From NCBI RefSeq assembly GCF_017562075.2, contig NC_054085.1, forward strand, positions 35,172,039 to 35,236,038: a stretch of DNA of 64,000 bases, read 5' to 3'. This DNA comes from Anopheles merus. Lineage: Eukaryota > Arthropoda > Insecta > Diptera > Culicidae. Both the position numbers and the translations under genes were made by a program. Each line of letters begins with the position of its first letter. Positions within the stretch are counted from its first letter, which is position 1. This document shows, piece by piece, positions 61,501 to 64,000 of the stretch. Below the pieces are notes generated by a model. It ran no database searches. It was given only the letters and a program-made list of their open reading frames with translations, and was not told where the DNA came from.

Positions 61501-64000
61501 GGACAGTTTTTAATGCGCTTCATAATCATAAAACCTAAAAAGAAATAAAAACCGATATCGAGGCAGGGCGAGTGCATGCCCCATGATACTCGAAATTTAA
61601 TGCGCGCTGCATACCTTTTTCTTCTTCTTGCTCCTTCCCTTCACTAAGGGGTCTCTTTGATCGAAGCTGTCAAAAATTAACCCCCAACAACAACGTTTGT
61701 GCAACGACGCGTGGGGGAGAGCTCGTTTTGCTGGAAGGTGATTCAATCACAAGCGCAGCCAATCTAACTTCAAACAAGTCTACGTTAGGAAGTCCCTCAA
61801 CTCTTCCAATACACCACACAGGATTGAAGGTTTCTCTGTAGGAACAGAGCCAGGGGAACCGAGTTTTACGACACCAATTTTAACCCACCGATTCTCTTGC
61901 ATCTCATTTTATGCGCCCTCAAACGTTAACAACCCAACGAGCGTGTTCCCGCGCAATCTCCCGCTTATCGTATTACCAGGGTTTATGTGTGTGTTTCGCT
62001 TACCCTCGCCAACATTGTCAGCGACCAGACCACCCGATGAAGCAGGCACATGGTGCCTACAAGTGACATAAATCAACAATTAATAGTGCCAAAAGATGAA
62101 CCCAATACACCTATCCGCACAATACAGGTAAGTATCGGTTACTGATAGTGCGCTATCAAGGTAGGTTCTGCGGGACCTCTGAGGACCTAGCACCTAAAGC
62201 CAGAGTTATCACCACGCTATCACACGCTTCACGGAGGGCGCGTTCCCTTCACCTTCTTTACGCCTTAGTCGATGACTTAAAACCGCATCAAAGCCCCGCT
62301 TTATCTTATCACATTACGGTGGGGCGACGACTGTAGCGACGATGTAAACGGTACTATCTACTGCTCCAAGTATTGCCCTGGAATACGGACAGCGACTACA
62401 GATTTTCAAAGGTATATTGGCGCCCTATCTCTTGACGTGGGGCTCAACTTTATGATCCATTCGGGTTCTCGATTGGCCATCGAAGTTTTCGAGCGCGACA
62501 CCTAGTGCCAGTTACGGTACACCACCACCACCCGACAGCAACAAACCCCTATCAGCGCTGGTGAATCTACATTGCCCCGGCTTTTGTGTGCAGGCTGACT
62601 CGCCATAAATCGTGGTCTCGGAGGTCGCTCCCTACACAAACACAACCCTTCAGCGTACACACTCACACAGCAAAACGATCACGCGCGCCCGCATTCGTGC
62701 CGCTTAATGAACCGCACGGCAAGTATGGTTTGGATGATTCATTAGAGCGATACAAGCCGGCGGCCCGAAGAAGAAGATGCCGGTCAAAACAAAACCCCTG
62801 CCGGTGAGAAGGAGATGTGTCGCCCGGTGTCTTGTCACACATCACACATGCACACCTTTGCGTACACCTCTCGTTCTCACTGTCTCTTTTTCTCTAGCCA
62901 AAAGCCAGCTGGGAATGTCCAAACGGTTGCCAACACACAGCAATGCCCCGCGCCACCGCGGTTTGTGTTGGCTACGGCGAGTAATTTACTCATCAGCAAA
63001 CAAAATAAATAAACGCAAACGACGAGTGCAGAATTCAATTTAAATTATTTTAACATCATCTTTGCCCATCTTCGCCCAGTCTCTGTACGTACCCCCGCGT
63101 ACGAGCTCGCTTTTCAACTGCACCGTTCCGTTAGCCCCGCGTGTCGTGTTCAGTTTGCATCACAGCTCGAGACATTCTCGCCTAGTTGCCTACCCTTCCC
63201 TTGAATGATTCCGAAAGGGGTAAGCGCATTAGAGCTACTAAAGAGTAAATGCTGTACACACTACACGCACACATCTGACGCTGGGAGTCACATTTGACAG
63301 TTACTAATTTATGCCTCCATTTTGCGACACCCCGCGGGCGGGATGACTGACCAAGGGAGAGAACAACCAGGGCATGTGCAATATTCGACTCCGATCTGCA
63401 ATCCGATGGGACTTGGCGATTCCGGCACGACGAGCAAAGATGTGTGTGTTGTGGACGCGGAACAACAAACATCGTCGTCGTCGCCGAGCAGCGTTCGTCT
63501 TAGCCAGGATTGATGGACGTGGGACATTGAAAGGGAACGGACACGAGCGAGCGTACCACCACCTTCGAATCTACCTCATTAACTTGAAACCACCGCTTGG
63601 CACTGTGGCCGACGGGCGGCGACGGTGGCAGTGATCATTACCGAACCCTAGCCGCGTTGGCCTGGGCAGTAGGATGATGAGCTTTCCCATTTGTTAATCC
63701 AACCGGGAATGTTGCATTCCACGCGCACCACACCACAAAAAAAAACCACATACACACAACCGGCAGATTGAATGTTACACGCTCATCCGACGCCCTGTTG
63801 CGGCGCAGGTTTTGAAGGTTATGTGTACCCAGTTGCTGTGTTGTGTTGGCATTAGCCTAACAAAACCTGCCAGATAATGGCTTCAACGCGTGGCAGCAGG
63901 GTGGAGAAGCAATAGAAAGAAAAACAACCCCCCAAATTGCAACGCAAAATGCATTTTCGCATTCGCTCGGTGGCTTCCCGACCACCGTGAAGCAAAGGAA
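55510..64000. other. Non-coding stretch, no gene recognised
   Basis: A CpG-rich block lies at about 59.0-59.3 kb. An open plus frame of about 130 codons (about 59208-59599) ends at TCTCG|GTGAGT but has only a weak acceptor inside it. An 83-codon frame from ATG 56715 (RIDGHADAWASCTLIGLKF) is unidentified. The strong donor at 62128 is described separately. Confidence 0.45.
62096..62127 (+). other. Possible first coding exon end with consensus donor
   Basis: ATG in the context CAAAAGATGA opens ten codons (MNPIHLSAQY) plus two bases, and is followed by ACAG|GTAAGTATC, the best 5' splice-site match I noticed in the window. All three frames upstream of the ATG are closed, as expected for a 5' untranslated leader. 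I see no promoter element, and no partner exon could be identified up to 64000. Confidence 0.18.

Noticed and set aside
1..64000. CRISPR arrays, operons, rRNA, intact transposase or reverse transcriptase genes
   Set aside because: No regular direct-repeat/spacer array, no catalytic motifs and no long intact frame of these families was seen on either strand.

Overview
This window looks like eukaryotic, probably insect, non-coding DNA with one clearly recognisable coding exon. There are no operons, ribosome binding sites, rRNA genes, CRISPR arrays or prokaryotic gene density. Many open frames of 60-220 codons occur on both strands, but this is expected by chance in 64 kb of moderate-GC DNA. Almost none shows a recognisable protein family. 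Dense CA/TG, GA, CTG and homopolymer tracts, together with an RRM exon with dipteran-like splice signals, suggest a dipteran. An anopheline mosquito is my best guess, but that is inference from general sequence character only.

The anchor is a 117-bp internal exon on the minus strand (15420-15536). It has a CTAAT branch point, a long polypyrimidine tract, a CTGCAG acceptor and a GTAAGT donor. Its 39 codons start with an Asn run and an RRKR basic patch and end in the first beta strand of the second RRM of the hnRNP L family, called smooth (sm) in Drosophila. By eye I found no RRM1 exon upstream (higher coordinates) and no continuation of RRM2 downstream (lower coordinates). The exon therefore seems to sit between long introns: at least about 15.4 kb downstream, and possibly most of the remaining 48 kb upstream.

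Layout. 1-3.2 kb: non-coding, microsatellites. 3.2-5.4 kb: two copies of an 18-mer that resembles retroelement leader sequence, and several protein-like but unidentified open frames. 5.4-15.4 kb: non-coding, with long C, G and A runs. 15.42-15.54 kb: smooth exon. 21.52-21.66 kb: a candidate minus-strand exon whose phase would fit the smooth exon. 34.08-34.15 kb: a degenerate tRNA-like sequence, probably a SINE head. 35.68-35.88 kb: a small open frame followed by AATAAA. 42.65-42.70 kb: a (TG)25 array, which reads (CA)25 in the smooth sense strand. 50.4-50.8 kb: a hydrophobic open frame. 52.5-52.8, 54.7-55.1 and 62.1 kb: plus-strand exon-like candidates. The rest is non-coding DNA in which I see no gene.

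The most biologically interesting idea is an inference. hnRNP L proteins bind CA-repeat RNA. The only long array here that gives CA in the smooth sense strand is also the longest array in the window, whereas eight shorter ones give UG. No novel multi-gene system is supported by what I can read.
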